Positions 35,182-44,520 of a DNA stretch of 64,000 nucleotides are shown piece by piece. The DNA comes from Streptomyces sp. M41(2017) (lineage in GTDB: Bacteria; Actinomycetota; Actinomycetes; Streptomycetales; Streptomycetaceae): NCBI RefSeq assembly GCF_002078175.1, contig NZ_MWFK01000001.1, forward strand, positions 1,984,001-2,048,000. Reading direction: 5' to 3'. Below the pieces are notes generated by a model. It was not told the DNA's origin and did no database searches. It saw only the letters and a program-made list of their open reading frames with translations. Each line of letters opens with the position of its first letter. Within the stretch, counting starts at the first letter, position 1. The translations under genes and the position numbers were made by a program.

Positions 35182-36117
35182 ATGTCGGCGACGCGCTACA
35201 CCTATCTCGGCCCCGAGGGAACGTTCACCGAGGCCGCCCTCCGCACGCTTCCGGAGGCCGCGACGCGGGAGCTGGTGCCGATGGTGTCCGTGCCGGCCGC
35301 GCTCGACGCGGTGCGCGGCGGCCAGGCTGCCGGCGCGCTCGTCCCGATCGAGAACTCGGTGGAGGGCGGGGTCACCGCCACGCTCGACGAGCTGGCCAAG
35401 GGCGACCCGCTGATGATCTACCGCGAGGTCGTGCTGCCGATCGCCTTCGCCCTGCTGGTCAGGCCCGGCACCACGCTGAAGGACGTCAAGACGGTCACCG
35501 GGCACCCGGTCGCCCAGCCCCAGGTGCGCAACTGGCTGGGCGCACACCTCCCGGACGCCCTGTGGGAGTCGGCCGCGTCGAACGCCGACGGTGCCCGGCT
35601 GGTCCAGGAGGGCCGGTTCGACGCGGCCTTCGCGGGCGAGTTCGCAGCGGCGACGTACGGTCTCGAACCCCTGGTCACCGAGATCCACGACGCGGCGAAC
35701 GCCGAGACCCGTTTCGTCCTGGTCGGCCGTGCGGCCAGGCCCGCTGCCCCGACCGGCGCCGACAAGACCTCCGTGGTCATCTGGCTCGGCGACGACCACC
35801 CCGGCGCCCTGCTCGAACTGCTCCAGGAATTCGCCGTGCGCGGCGTCAACCTGATGCGCATCGAATCCCGCCCCACCGGCCAGGGCATCGGCAATTACTG
35901 CTTCTCGGTGGACGCCGAGGGACATATCACCGACCGCCGGGTGGGAGAGGCGCTGATGGGCCTCAAGAGGATCTGCCCCCAGGTCCGCTTCCTGGGTTCG
36001 TACCCGCGTGCCGGCGTCGCACTGAAGGACGTCCGGCCTCTGCGGCCGGGGACCTCCGACAGCGAGTTCTCCGCCGCGTCGGACTGGCTGGCGCGCTGCC
36101 AGGACGGCCGTTCCTGA
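35182..36117 (+). CDS. pheA: Prephenate dehydratase
   Basis: 311 residues: a periplasmic-binding-like prephenate dehydratase domain (about 5-185) and a C-terminal ACT regulatory domain (about 195-275, with the ESRPT motif that binds Phe). The catalytic Thr-Arg-Phe motif is visible as AETRFVLV. It converts prephenate to phenylpyruvate in phenylalanine synthesis and is usually feedback-inhibited by Phe. Monofunctional, as in actinobacteria. ATG 35182 has no strong ribosome site; TTAGGGT 8-14 nt upstream would suit a leaderless message. serS follows after a 674-nt gap. Confidence 0.96.
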   Translation: MSATRYTYLGPEGTFTEAALRTLPEAATRELVPMVSVPAALDAVRGGQAAGALVPIENSVEGGVTATLDELAKGDPLMIYREVVLPIAFALLVRPGTTLKDVKTVTGHPVAQPQVRNWLGAHLPDALWESAASNADGARLVQEGRFDAAFAGEFAAATYGLEPLVTEIHDAANAETRFVLVGRAARPAAPTGADKTSVVIWLGDDHPGALLELLQEFAVRGVNLMRIESRPTGQGIGNYCFSVDAEGHITDRRVGEALMGLKRICPQVRFLGSYPRAGVALKDVRPLRPGTSDSEFSAASDWLARCQDGRS

Positions 36118-36289
36118 CCGACGCGGACCGGCACATACCGTCCGGCCGGCAGCCCCCGGTTCGACCGCGGGACCGGCATGCCCCGGTGTCCCCGCACGTC
36201 GAGGGGCCTCCACGTCCTGACCGGCCGATCCACACCCGTCCGGGTTTCCCTCCCCGGTCCTACCTGCCTATTTTCGCCATCCACAGGAG

Positions 36290-36298
36290 TTATCCACA
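36290..36298 (+). promoter_or_regulatory. DnaA box (TTATCCACA)
   Basis: A perfect DnaA box on the plus strand, preceded by a CATCCACAG variant 10 nt upstream. Confidence 0.7.
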
Positions 36299-36549
36299 GG
36301 CGCGCTTCTCGACCTGGGGACAAGTCGACAACGAAGCACTACATCGTCGACAAATCGGCCTACAGCACGCAACTTCCTCCACAGGCCCACAGGTCACCCT
36401 TCGTCCACCCTTTTCCATTGATCAACTCTATGGAGCGAATCATTTACACCCGAAAGTGGGTGTACGGAGGGTTTGAACCGGGAATTCCTCATCCGCAGAA
36501 GTGGGCTCGGAATGATCAATTCCGGCATCCACAGATCTCCCACACAGCC

Positions 36550-36588
36550 TGTGGATAACTATCTCGACTCCCAGATTCCTGTGGACAA
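36550..36588 (-). promoter_or_regulatory. Pair of DnaA boxes (36550-36558 and 36580-36588)
   Basis: TGTGGATAA and TGTGGACAA are perfect DnaA boxes read on the minus strand, 30 nt apart (about three helical turns), in the same orientation. They face the plus-strand box at 36290. Confidence 0.7.
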
Positions 36589-36791
36589 CCGGATCCCAAG
36601 TCCCGCCTCCCGCAAGGAAATCCAGTCAACCGGCGCCCGGCCGCCTGCCCCGTTTCAGGGAGTAAGACCCTTTCATTGACGATGAGCGATGATCAAGAGA
36701 TTCGGTCCGGCATTTCACCCATAACGTGACAGACCTCACGCGCCGGAATATCGAGTCGTTCGCCGGAAGCACGCACCGGTAGCCTTGTGGG

Positions 36792-38069
36792 GTGATTGAC
36801 CTTCGCCTGCTCCGTGAGGACCCCGACCGTGTTCGCGCCTCCCAGCGCGCCCGTGGAGAGGATGTCGGCCTCGTCGACTCCCTTCTCTCCGCCGACGAGC
36901 GGCGCAGGTCGTCCGGCGTCCGCTTCGATGAGCTGCGTTCCGAGCAGAAGTCGCTCGGCAAGCTGATCCCCAAGGCCTCTCCCGAAGAGCGCGCCGAGCT
37001 GCTGAAGAAGGCCGAGCAGCTCAAGGCCGACGTCAAGGCGGCCGACGTCGAGCAGCACGAGGCCGACGAGGAGGCCAAGCGCCTCCTCCTCCAGCTCGGC
37101 AACGTGGTGCACCCCGACGTCCCGGTCGGCGGAGAGGAGGACTTCGTCGTCCTCGAGACGCACGGCACCATCCGCGACTTCGCCGCCGAGGGCTTCGAGC
37201 CCAAGGACCACCTGGAGCTCGGCGAGTCGCTGGGCGCCATCGACGTGGAGCGCGGCGCCAAGGTGTCCGGCTCGCGTTTCTACTACCTCACGGGTGTCGG
37301 CGCGCTCCTGGAGCTCGCCCTCGTCAACGCGGCGATCGCGCAGGCCACCGAGGCCGGCTTCGTCCCGATGCTGACCCCCGCGCTGGTCCGCCCGCGCGCC
37401 ATGGAGGGCACCGGCTTCCTCGGCCAGGCCGCGGAGAACGTGTACCACCTGGAGAAGGACGACTACTACCTGGTCGGCACCTCCGAGGTCCCCCTCGCGG
37501 CGTACCACATGGACGAGATCCTCGACGCCGACCAGCTGCCGATGCGCTACGCCGGCTTCTCGCCGTGCTTCCGCCGCGAGGCCGGCACCTACGGCAAGGA
37601 CACCCGCGGCATCTTCCGCGTGCACCAGTTCGACAAGGTCGAGATGTTCTCGTACGTCGACCCCGCGGACGCGGAGAACGAACACCGCCGTCTCCTCGAC
37701 TGGGAGAAGCAGTGGCTGACCGGCCTCGAACTGCCCTTCCAGGTGATCGACGTGGCGAGCGGCGACCTCGGCTCCTCCGCCTCGCGCAAGTTCGACTGCG
37801 AGGCGTGGATCCCGACCCAGGGCAAGTACCGCGAGCTGACCTCGGCCTCGAACTGCGACGGCTTCCAGGCCCGGCGCCTGTCCGTCCGCATGCGTGACGG
37901 CAAGAAGGTCCAGCCGCTGTCGACGCTGAACGGCACGCTGTGTGCCGTGCCGCGCACCATCGTGGCGATCCTGGAGAACCACCAGCTCGCCGACGGATCG
38001 GTGCGGGTGCCCGAGGTGCTGCGCCCCTACCTGGGCGGCCGTGAGCTTCTGGAGCCGATCTCCAAGTGA
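36792..38069 (+). CDS. serS: Seryl-tRNA synthetase
   Basis: 425 residues, class II synthetase. N-terminal coiled-coil arm (about 28-110, Lys/Glu/Arg-rich) that grips the tRNA-Ser long arm, then the catalytic core with motif 2 ([25 protein letters not shown]) and motif 3 ([18 protein letters not shown]). Charges tRNA-Ser; two tRNA-Ser genes lie in this window. The GTG at 36792 has no clear ribosome site. The HAD hydrolase gene overlaps its stop (GTGA). Confidence 0.98.
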   Translation: MIDLRLLREDPDRVRASQRARGEDVGLVDSLLSADERRRSSGVRFDELRSEQKSLGKLIPKASPEERAELLKKAEQLKADVKAADVEQHEADEEAKRLLLQLGNVVHPDVPVGGEEDFVVLETHGTIRDFAAEGFEPKDHLELGESLGAIDVERGAKVSGSRFYYLTGVGALLELALVNAAIAQATEAGFVPMLTPALVRPRAMEGTGFLGQAAENVYHLEKDDYYLVGTSEVPLAAYHMDEILDADQLPMRYAGFSPCFRREAGTYGKDTRGIFRVHQFDKVEMFSYVDPADAENEHRRLLDWEKQWLTGLELPFQVIDVASGDLGSSASRKFDCEAWIPTQGKYRELTSASNCDGFQARRLSVRMRDGKKVQPLSTLNGTLCAVPRTIVAILENHQLADGSVRVPEVLRPYLGGRELLEPISK

Positions 38070-38920
38070 CCGGTACCACGGGGTCCACGGGCCCGTCCGA
38101 GACCACGGACGGGCGGACCTTCCCGTACAAGCTCGTCGCGACCGACCTCGACGGGACGCTGCTGCGTTCCGACGAGACGGTCTCGGCGCGTACGCGTGAG
38201 GCGCTCGCCGCGGTCACCGCGGCGGGCGCGGCGCACATCGTCGTCACCGGGCGCGCGGTGCCCTGGACGCGCCACATCCTCGACGACCTCGGCTACCGGG
38301 GTCTCGCGGTCTGCGGTCAGGGCGCCCAGGTGTACGACGCGGGGGAGCACCGCCTGCTCACCTCGGTGACGCTGGACCGGCAGCTCGCCGGTCTCGCGCT
38401 CGCCAAGATCGAGGCGGAGGTCGGCCCGCTGCTGCTCGCGGCGAGCCGTGACGGACTCGAGGGCGAGGTGCTCGTCGGCCCCGGCTACCGGGTGCAGGAC
38501 GGGCCACTGCCGGTCGTGCCCATCAGGGACGCGGCGGACCTCTGGTCGGCGCCGCTGAACAAGGTGTACGTCCAGCACCCGACGCTCTCGGACGACGAAC
38601 TCGCGGCCGTGGCCACCGAGGTCGCGGGCGGGCTGGTCGGCGTCACGATGGCGGGCGCGGGGATAGTGGAACTCCTCCCCCTCGGACTCTCCAAGGCGAC
38701 GGGGCTGTCACTGGCGGCCCGCCGCCTCGGCGCGAAGGCCGTGGACACCATCGCCTTCGGCGACATGCCGAACGACATCCCGATGTTCGCGTGGGCCGCG
38801 CACAGCGTGGCCATGGCCAACGCCCACGCCGATCTCAAGGCGGTCGCGGACGAGGTGACGTCCACGAACGAGGAGGACGGCATCGCGGTCGTACTCGAGC
38901 GATTGCTGCCGCGGTCCTAG
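38066..38920 (+). CDS. HAD-superfamily hydrolase, Cof type
   Basis: 284 residues. Motif [11 protein letters not shown] (nucleophile Asp), motif II VVTGR, a C2-type cap, the conserved Lys in [11 protein letters not shown] and motif [14 protein letters not shown]. Likely a phosphatase for small sugar or cofactor phosphates in the cytoplasm. Coupled to serS by GTGA overlap. It resembles the HAD protein at 50200-51069 along its length; the two are probably paralogues. Confidence 0.92.
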   Translation: MTGTTGSTGPSETTDGRTFPYKLVATDLDGTLLRSDETVSARTREALAAVTAAGAAHIVVTGRAVPWTRHILDDLGYRGLAVCGQGAQVYDAGEHRLLTSVTLDRQLAGLALAKIEAEVGPLLLAASRDGLEGEVLVGPGYRVQDGPLPVVPIRDAADLWSAPLNKVYVQHPTLSDDELAAVATEVAGGLVGVTMAGAGIVELLPLGLSKATGLSLAARRLGAKAVDTIAFGDMPNDIPMFAWAAHSVAMANAHADLKAVADEVTSTNEEDGIAVVLERLLPRS

Positions 38921-38992
38921 CGGATCCCGTGCGGTGCCGGCAGTCCGCGGTGACGACCGCGGGAGTCGCCATGCCTGACGAGTACTGTCACG

Positions 38993-39026
38993 ACGTTCCG
39001 CGTGCGCGGTGCCGCACGCGGAACGT
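38993..39026. terminator. Bidirectional terminator between HAD gene and tRNA-Ser
   Basis: A perfect 14-bp stem ACGTTCCGCGTGCG/CGCACGCGGAACGT with a 6-nt loop lies 72 nt past the HAD stop and 5 nt past the tRNA 3' end. Confidence 0.8.
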
Positions 39027-39030
39027 GTTG

Positions 39031-39117
<87 letters not shown>

Positions 39118-39390
39118 GGGTGGGCGGCCCGCGCGACACGCGCGCTCGAAGCGGCCGCCCCGGGCAGCCCCCCGTGCGGAGCGGGTTCGACGGAGGGGTA
39201 ACTACTCCGGAACCCGCCGCGGGCTGCCCTGTCGGGAGCTCGACGAACTGCTCCTGATGAACATCGTCGCGCTCCTCTCCCAGAGTGTGGCGCCGGACGG
39301 CTCCGGCGGTGGGGACACAACTACTGTGCCCGTCGGCCGACTTGGGCGCCACTGGTTAAAGGCCGTCGCCCGAGGGACCGACCGCGGGTC

Positions 39391-39654
39391 TCACCTGCGG
39401 CGCCATCTGCGCCGACGGCTCTTGCTGAAGAACCATCCCGCGGGCGGCTCGTCCGAACGCCACGGTTCCGGTTCGGGTCCCTCCGCGCGCCAGCGCGCGG
39501 CGAGCATACGGGCCCGCGCCGAGGGTTCCGCCGTCTCAGCGGCCCGGACGAAGCTCTCGTCGAGCACCAGGTCGTCCCACTGGTCACCGGCCGCGTCCCC
39601 GGGTCGGTCTCCGGCCTGATCGTGGCCGTCACCTCGCGGTTCCTCTGCTGCCAT
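39391..39654 (-). CDS. Small conserved Streptomyces protein of unknown function
   Basis: 87 residues. An acidic N-terminus is followed by LVLDESFVRAAETAEPSARARMLAARW, then EPWRSDEPPAGWFFSKS and a basic RRRRWRRR tail. I recognise this pattern as a small protein conserved among streptomycetes but know no function. ATG 39654 has AGGA 6 nt upstream. It lies downstream of a strong terminator, so it has its own promoter. Confidence 0.75.
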   Translation of the reverse strand: MAAEEPRGDGHDQAGDRPGDAAGDQWDDLVLDESFVRAAETAEPSARARMLAARWRAEGPEPEPWRSDEPPAGWFFSKSRRRRWRRR

Positions 39655-39736
39655 CCCCGTTCCTCCTGGCCGTACGTCCTCGTTCGCCCAGTCTGCCCGG
39701 ACCGAGGTGAAGCCCCCGTCAAGAAGAACCGTGACG

Positions 39737-39800
39737 GAAAAGAGGCTCCCCGCGCGCGCGTGCCGTCGATCGGCGGCACGCGCGCGGGGAGCCTCTTTTC
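39737..39800. terminator. Very strong bidirectional hairpin terminator
   Basis: Arms of about 27 bp (GAAAAGAGGCTCCCCGCG... and its complement ending CCTCTTTTC) with a 2-nt bulge and short loop give A-rich and T-rich flanks on both sides. It ends the ABC operon (minus). Confidence 0.9.
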
Positions 39801-39871
39801 GCGGTTCGGCGCTCCGTTCCGGCGTTCAGCCGGTGCCGGGGACTCCGTCCTCCGCGGTCACAGCGGGTGGC

Positions 39872-40591
39872 TCACTCCTCGCCGGCCAGGGTCAGCGACC
39901 GCAGCCGCTGCCCGGCGTACCAGGTGGCGGCGACGGTGACCACGACCAGCAGGACGGTCGCGGTCGGCAGGCCGACGTCCGAGGTGACGAGGTCGCCTCC
40001 GGTCACCTTGTGGCCCACGGCGAGCGCCCACTGCTGGACGCTGAGGGTGCGCGCGCCGGAGACCAGTGAGCCGAACAGCGCCTCCCAGACGAGCGCGTAG
40101 ACGAGTCCGAAGACCACGGCGTGCCGGGTCACGGTCCCGAGGAGCAGGAACATCGCGGCGTAGGCGATCGAGGCGACCAGCGCCGCGACGGTGTAGGCGA
40201 CGGCGATCTGCTGGCCGTTGCCGTTGAGGATCATGCCCGCGATGAAGGTGGGCACCGCCGAGAACGCCATGGTGACGGCGATCGCGACGATCAGCTTGGT
40301 GAAGATGATCGTGGGCCGCTTCAGGGGCTTGGCCAGCAGGTACACCACCGAACCGTCGTCGATCTCGGGTCCGATGGCGCCCGTGCCGGCGATGACGCCG
40401 ATGATCGGCACCATCGTGGCGAGCGCGAACCCGCCGAGCAGGTCAGAGGCCACCTGGTCGTCGGCACCGGAGAAGCTGCGGACAGCCACCGAGATGACGA
40501 TGAGCAGGACAGGCAGGATGCCGAGGATGAGGGCCCGGCGGCGGCCGAGCAGGCCGCGGTAGGTGAGCCGGGCGACTGTGGGGTCGTACAT
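39872..40591 (-). CDS. ABC transporter permease (ABC-2 type)
   Basis: 239 residues with six hydrophobic helices, including ALILGILPVLLIVISVAV, FALATMVPIIGVIAGTGAIG and VFGLVYALVWEALFGS, and the ABC-2-like EIDDGSVVYLLAKPLKRPTIIFTKL segment. The ATG at 40591 is chosen because GGAGG lies 6 nt upstream and straddles the stop of the ATPase gene. It is paired with the ATPase at 40602-41513. Substrate unknown. Confidence 0.92.
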   Translation of the reverse strand: MYDPTVARLTYRGLLGRRRALILGILPVLLIVISVAVRSFSGADDQVASDLLGGFALATMVPIIGVIAGTGAIGPEIDDGSVVYLLAKPLKRPTIIFTKLIVAIAVTMAFSAVPTFIAGMILNGNGQQIAVAYTVAALVASIAYAAMFLLLGTVTRHAVVFGLVYALVWEALFGSLVSGARTLSVQQWALAVGHKVTGGDLVTSDVGLPTATVLLVVVTVAATWYAGQRLRSLTLAGEE

Positions 40592-40601
40592 CTTCGGCCT
40601 C

Positions 40602-41513
40602 CTACGCCGCGACAAGATACGAGAAGACGGATTCCAGGGACTCGTCGGACGGCGACACCGTCAGCAGCCGGATGCCGTGCTCGCGCGCGACCTTGGGCAG
40701 CAGGGCGGTGAAGCGGCCGAAGTCCACGGCCTGGATGCGCAGCGCGCCCTCGGCCAGGTCGACCTCGATGCCGGACGTCGACGGGTCGGCGATCAGTGCG
40801 GCGGCCAGCAGACGGTCGTCGCTGGAGCGGATGAGGTAGCGGTGCGGGCGGTCGGTCATCAGGCGGCGGATCCGCCGAAAGTCGCCGCTCGCCGCGTGCC
40901 GTCCGGCGACGATCACCTCGATGTGGGAGGCGAGTTGCTCGACCTCTTCGAGGATGTGGGACGAGAACAGCACCGTGCGGCCCTCGTCGCCCATGCGGCG
41001 CAGCAGGTCCATGAGCTGCATGCGCTGACGCGGGTCCATGCCGTTGAACGGTTCGTCGAGCAGCAGCAGCGACGGGTCGTGGACCAGCGCGGACGCCATC
41101 TTCACGCGCTGCCGCATGCCCTTGGAGTATGTGGAGATCTTGCGGTCCTGGGCGTACTCCATCTCGACGGTGGCGAGCGCCCGCTGGGCGGACTTCGCGC
41201 CGAGGCCGTGCAGTTCGGCGTTGGCGACGACGAACTCGCGTCCGGAGAGGAAGTCGTACATCGCCTCGCGTTCGGGGACGATGCCGATGTGCCGGTAGAT
41301 GTCCTCGTTGCGCCAGGTCGGGCGGCCGTCGAGCGTGACGGTGCCCGTCGACGGAGCGAGGAAGCCGCCCATCATGTTGATGAGGGTGGACTTGCCGGCT
41401 CCGTTCGGGCCGAGCAGGCCGGTGACGCCGGGGCCGATCGTCATCGTGATGTCGTTGACCGCCACCACGTTGCCGAACCAGCGTGAGACGTGGTCGATGT
41501 TGAGGGTGGTCAC
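40602..41513 (-). CDS. ABC transporter ATP-binding protein
   Basis: 303 residues: Walker A GPNGAGKST (about 36-44), signature YSKGMRQRVKMA, Walker B LLLLDEPFNGMD, H-loop SSHILEEVEQLA and a C-terminal accessory domain of about 90 residues. The GTG start overlaps the stop of the upstream permease (GTGA). It works with the permease at 39872-40591, possibly also with the second permease. Confidence 0.94.
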   Translation of the reverse strand: MTTLNIDHVSRWFGNVVAVNDITMTIGPGVTGLLGPNGAGKSTLINMMGGFLAPSTGTVTLDGRPTWRNEDIYRHIGIVPEREAMYDFLSGREFVVANAELHGLGAKSAQRALATVEMEYAQDRKISTYSKGMRQRVKMASALVHDPSLLLLDEPFNGMDPRQRMQLMDLLRRMGDEGRTVLFSSHILEEVEQLASHIEVIVAGRHAASGDFRRIRRLMTDRPHRYLIRSSDDRLLAAALIADPSTSGIEVDLAEGALRIQAVDFGRFTALLPKVAREHGIRLLTVSPSDESLESVFSYLVAA

Positions 41514-42415
41514 AGCCCGACCTTTCGGTAGCGGCGCATCAGGATGCCGTAGCAGCCGGCGATGAGACCCAGGACGACGACGAGGTAGACGACGCCCTGG
41601 CCGGACGAGGGGCCCACCTCGCCGGGGAAGGCGGAGGAGGCGCCCAGGAAGGCCGTCTGCACGCCGTCGATGAGCGTGATGGGCGAGAAGAGCCCGAGCC
41701 AGGGGACGGCCCCGCTGCTGGACTGCTCGAAGGCGATGGCCTGGACGGTGGAGACCGCTCCGTAGGAGATGGTCAGCGCGGCGATGACGGCCGCGATGCC
41801 GAAGCCGCGGCGCGGGGTGACGGCCGAGATGACCAGTCCGATGCCGGCGAAGAGCAGCGAGAGCAGCGCCACGGAGACCAGCCCCTGTCCGAAGCCCTTC
41901 GTCTGGTCGGCGAAGTCGAGCTTGGCGAGCAGCGCGCCGACGTAGAGCACGATCAGCGGGGCGGCCGTGAGGATGAACAGGGCCGAGGCGAGCGCCGCGT
42001 ACTTCGCGCGGACGTAGTCGGCGGTCTCGATGGGGCGCGAGAAGTACAGCGGCACGGTCTTGAAGCGCAGGTCGCGGGAGACGGCCTGGGGGCCCTGCGA
42101 GGCGACGTACAGGCCGATGACCGCCTGCATGATCACCGCGTAGCGCGTGTAGTCGACGGGGAGGTCCTTCGCCTTCGTGGCGACCGCGACGGCCACCATG
42201 ATCAGGGCGGGGACGCAGATCACCACGAAGAGCAGCATCGGCAGGACCTTGGACTTGACCGAGCGGCCGAGTCCGTAGGCGCCGCGCAGGGACTGCGAGT
42301 AGAGGGACCGGCGGGCGTAGGCGCGGCCGAGGCGCGGGCCGTCGTAGTTGCGATAGCCGATGTTGTGGATGCGGGACTGCTCACCGGGCTGGGTGAGGGG
42401 CTGCTCAACTGCCAT
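41510..42415 (-). CDS. ABC transporter permease (ABC-2 type)
   Basis: 301 residues. A cytoplasmic N-terminus (HNIGYRNYDGPRLGRAYARR) precedes six helices, among them KVLPMLLFVVICVPALIMVAV, ALFILTAAPLIVLYVG and a final VVYLVVVLGLIAGCYGIL. The segment RFKTVPLYFSRPIETADYVRAKY is typical of ABC-2 permeases. Its start overlaps the end of the ATPase gene at 42405-43427 by 11 nt, so the pair is coupled. Substrate unknown. Confidence 0.92.
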   Translation of the reverse strand: MAVEQPLTQPGEQSRIHNIGYRNYDGPRLGRAYARRSLYSQSLRGAYGLGRSVKSKVLPMLLFVVICVPALIMVAVAVATKAKDLPVDYTRYAVIMQAVIGLYVASQGPQAVSRDLRFKTVPLYFSRPIETADYVRAKYAALASALFILTAAPLIVLYVGALLAKLDFADQTKGFGQGLVSVALLSLLFAGIGLVISAVTPRRGFGIAAVIAALTISYGAVSTVQAIAFEQSSSGAVPWLGLFSPITLIDGVQTAFLGASSAFPGEVGPSSGQGVVYLVVVLGLIAGCYGILMRRYRKVGL

Positions 42416-43427
42416 GGCCGACCGCCTCCTTCCGCTGGTCGTCGCCGGTGCGCGGCTGCGTGCCCGCCGCGCGCTCGTCCTTGGTGCGCTGTTCGTCGCT
42501 GTCGTTGAAGACCTCGGCGATGTGGTGCCTGCGCTGTTCCATCCGCACCAGGCCCAGGCCCAGGTCGGCGACCAGGTCGCGGACGAGGTCGTAGGTGTCC
42601 TCGCTCTCGGTGGTCAGCAGCAGGATGTGTCCGGCGCCCGGCAGGCCGCTGCCGTCGTGCGTCTCGATCCCGCGCGCGTGGAGCGCCTCGCGGACCGCGC
42701 GGGTGCCGTCCGGGTGCTCGTCGTTGTCGGTGACCTCGATGGCGAGGGTCGTGGTCGTCTGGGTGAAGTCCGTGGTGGAGCTGGAGCGCAGCAGCTTGCC
42801 GCCGTCGACGACCACGACGTGGTCGCAGGTGCGTTCCAGTTCGCCCAGCAGGTGCGAGGTGACCAGGACCGAGATGCCGAAGTCCGTGTGGATGCGGCGG
42901 ATCAGTCCGAGCATGTCGTCGCGGCCGACCGGGTCGAGGCCGTTGGTCGGTTCGTCCAGGAAGACCAGCTGGGGGTCGTGGACGAGGGCCTGCGCGAGTT
43001 TCACGCGCTGCTTCATGCCCGTGGAGTAGCCCCCGATGGGGCGGTACCTCTCCTCGTAGAGCCCGACGTGGCGCAGGGTGTCCGCGGTGCGCTCGCGGGC
43101 CGCGGCCGGCGGGAGCCCGGACATGCGCGCCATGTGGACGACGAACTCGGTGGCCGAGACGTCGGGCGGCAGGCAGTCGTGCTCGGGCATGTACCCGACC
43201 CGCTCACGGATGGCGGCGCCTTCGGTGGCGACGTCGAGGCCGAGCACGCGTGCGTGGCCCTCGGTGGCGGGGGACAGACCCAGCAGGATCTTGATCAGTG
43301 TGGACTTGCCGGCTCCATTGGCTCCGACGAGTCCGGTCACACCGGGCCCGACGTCCACGGAGAGCCGGTCAAGCGCGGTCACCCGGGGGAACCGCTTGCT
43401 CAGGCTTTCGGTCGCGATCACAGTCAC
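42405..43427 (-). CDS. ABC transporter ATP-binding protein
   Basis: 340 residues: Walker A GANGAGKST (about 35-43), signature YSTGMKQRVKLA, Walker B LVFLDEPTNGLD, switch TSHLLGELERTC and a long C-terminal extension ending in a charged tail (EQRTKDERAAGTQPRTGDD). First gene of a four-gene operon with two ATPases and two permeases. The GTG at 43427 has no strong ribosome site. Divergent from the M24 peptidase gene across a DnaA-box-bearing gap. Confidence 0.94.
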   Translation of the reverse strand: MTVIATESLSKRFPRVTALDRLSVDVGPGVTGLVGANGAGKSTLIKILLGLSPATEGHARVLGLDVATEGAAIRERVGYMPEHDCLPPDVSATEFVVHMARMSGLPPAAARERTADTLRHVGLYEERYRPIGGYSTGMKQRVKLAQALVHDPQLVFLDEPTNGLDPVGRDDMLGLIRRIHTDFGISVLVTSHLLGELERTCDHVVVVDGGKLLRSSSTTDFTQTTTTLAIEVTDNDEHPDGTRAVREALHARGIETHDGSGLPGAGHILLLTTESEDTYDLVRDLVADLGLGLVRMEQRRHHIAEVFNDSDEQRTKDERAAGTQPRTGDDQRKEAVGHGS

Positions 43428-43545
43428 GATTCGAAGGTAGTGGCGCAGACCACAGGGGTCGTCAACCCGTGGAGGTGGATCCGTGTCAGCCTCCAGGCGT
43501 ACGGGTCCTTAGGGGTCCCCCTGAGGTACACCTACCGCGCGCCGG

Positions 43546-43572
43546 TTGTCCACATCCGTCCGGTTGTCCACA
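43546..43572 (+). promoter_or_regulatory. Pair of DnaA boxes (43546-43554 and 43564-43572)
   Basis: Two perfect TTGTCCACA boxes in the same orientation, 18 nt apart, in the divergent gap between the ABC operon and the M24 peptidase gene. The gap (43428-43677) otherwise holds only promoters. Confidence 0.7.
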
Positions 43573-43677
43573 GGCGGGGCACCCGTCTATTGACGTGGCC
43601 TCTAACAACTGTCACATTCACCAGTGTCAAGTTACGGGCACGTACCGCAGTCGGTGTGGACAGGGTGGGGCGGTGGC

Positions 43678-44520
43678 ATGACGACGGCAGTGGCAGGCGA
43701 ACTCTCCGTGGAGCTGCGGGGGTTCAGAGAGGTGCAGCGGCTCGCCTACGAGTGCGCGGAGGCGGTCGCGGCCCAGCTGAAGCCCGGCGTCACCGAGCGC
43801 GAGGCGGCGCGGATGCAGCGGGTCTGGCTGCGCGAGCGCGGGGTGCGGGACTGGTTCCATCTGCCCTTCGCCTGGTTCGGCGACCGCACGGCGTTCGTCG
43901 GTTTCCGGGTCCCGCTCCAGTTCTTCCCGACCAACCGCCGGCTGGAGCCGGGGATGCCCTTCATCCTCGACATGGCTCCGGTGTACAAGGGCTGCACGGC
44001 GGACATCGGCTACTCGGGCTCGCTCGGGCTGAACCCGGTGCAGGACAGACTGCTCGCCGACCTTGAGGCGCACCGGGAGCTGATCCTGCGCGAGGTCCGC
44101 GAGCGGCGGCCGCTGCGCGAGATCTACGAGGACGTGGACCGCCTCATGGTCCGCCAGGGGTATGCCAACCGGCACCGCGCGTATCCGTTCGGCGTGATCG
44201 CGCACAAGGTGGACCGGGTGCGGGAGCGGCCCTGGTCGCCGCGCCTGTTCGGGTTCGGCACGCAGTCCCTCAAGGGGCTGGCGAGCGACGCGCTGCACGG
44301 GCACCGGGACGGCTGGTCTCCCCTGTGGTCGCCCTACACCTTCTCCGACCACCCGCCCCACCCGGGGCTGTGGGCGGTCGAACCGCACCTCGGGTTCCGG
44401 GGTACGGGCGCGAAGTTCGAGGAGATCCTGGTCGTCACCGACTCCAGGGACCCCGAGCAGAGCGCGTTCTGGCTCGACGACGATCTGCCGCACGTGCGGC
44501 GCTGGACGGAGGACACGTGA
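43678..44520 (+). CDS. M24 family metallopeptidase-like protein
   Basis: 280 residues, creatinase/methionine aminopeptidase fold. The N-terminal FREVQRLAYECAEAVAAQLKPGVTEREAARM resembles methionine aminopeptidase, and FILDMAPVYKGCTADIGYSG supplies the metal-binding Asp pair. The later His and Glu ligands are less obvious (HKVDRVRERPW, FEEILVVT), so it may be a divergent peptidase. Start ATG 43678 is preceded by GGTGGGGCGGTGGC. The EphD-like gene overlaps its stop (GTGA), suggesting a shared pathway. Confidence 0.85.
   Translation: MTTAVAGELSVELRGFREVQRLAYECAEAVAAQLKPGVTEREAARMQRVWLRERGVRDWFHLPFAWFGDRTAFVGFRVPLQFFPTNRRLEPGMPFILDMAPVYKGCTADIGYSGSLGLNPVQDRLLADLEAHRELILREVRERRPLREIYEDVDRLMVRQGYANRHRAYPFGVIAHKVDRVRERPWSPRLFGFGTQSLKGLASDALHGHRDGWSPLWSPYTFSDHPPHPGLWAVEPHLGFRGTGAKFEEILVVTDSRDPEQSAFWLDDDLPHVRRWTEDT

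Larger units (their letters stand above)
36118..36791. other. pheA-serS intergenic region rich in DnaA boxes
   Basis: 674 nt with no convincing gene and noticeably lower GC (about 36270-36600). It contains three perfect DnaA boxes (36290, 36550, 36580) and several one- or two-mismatch versions (near 36280, 36364, 36527). The serS promoter must also lie here. The composition and box density suggest a DnaA-binding locus rather than decayed coding sequence. Confidence 0.65.

Noticed and set aside
36118-36791. T-box or amino-acid-responsive leader before serS
   Set aside because: No T-box sequence, specifier loop or antiterminator pairing could be found; the gap is dominated by DnaA boxes.
43546-43572. 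The TTGTCCACA pair considered as a second replication origin
   Set aside because: Only two boxes, no AT-rich unwinding element and no dnaA or dnaN gene nearby.
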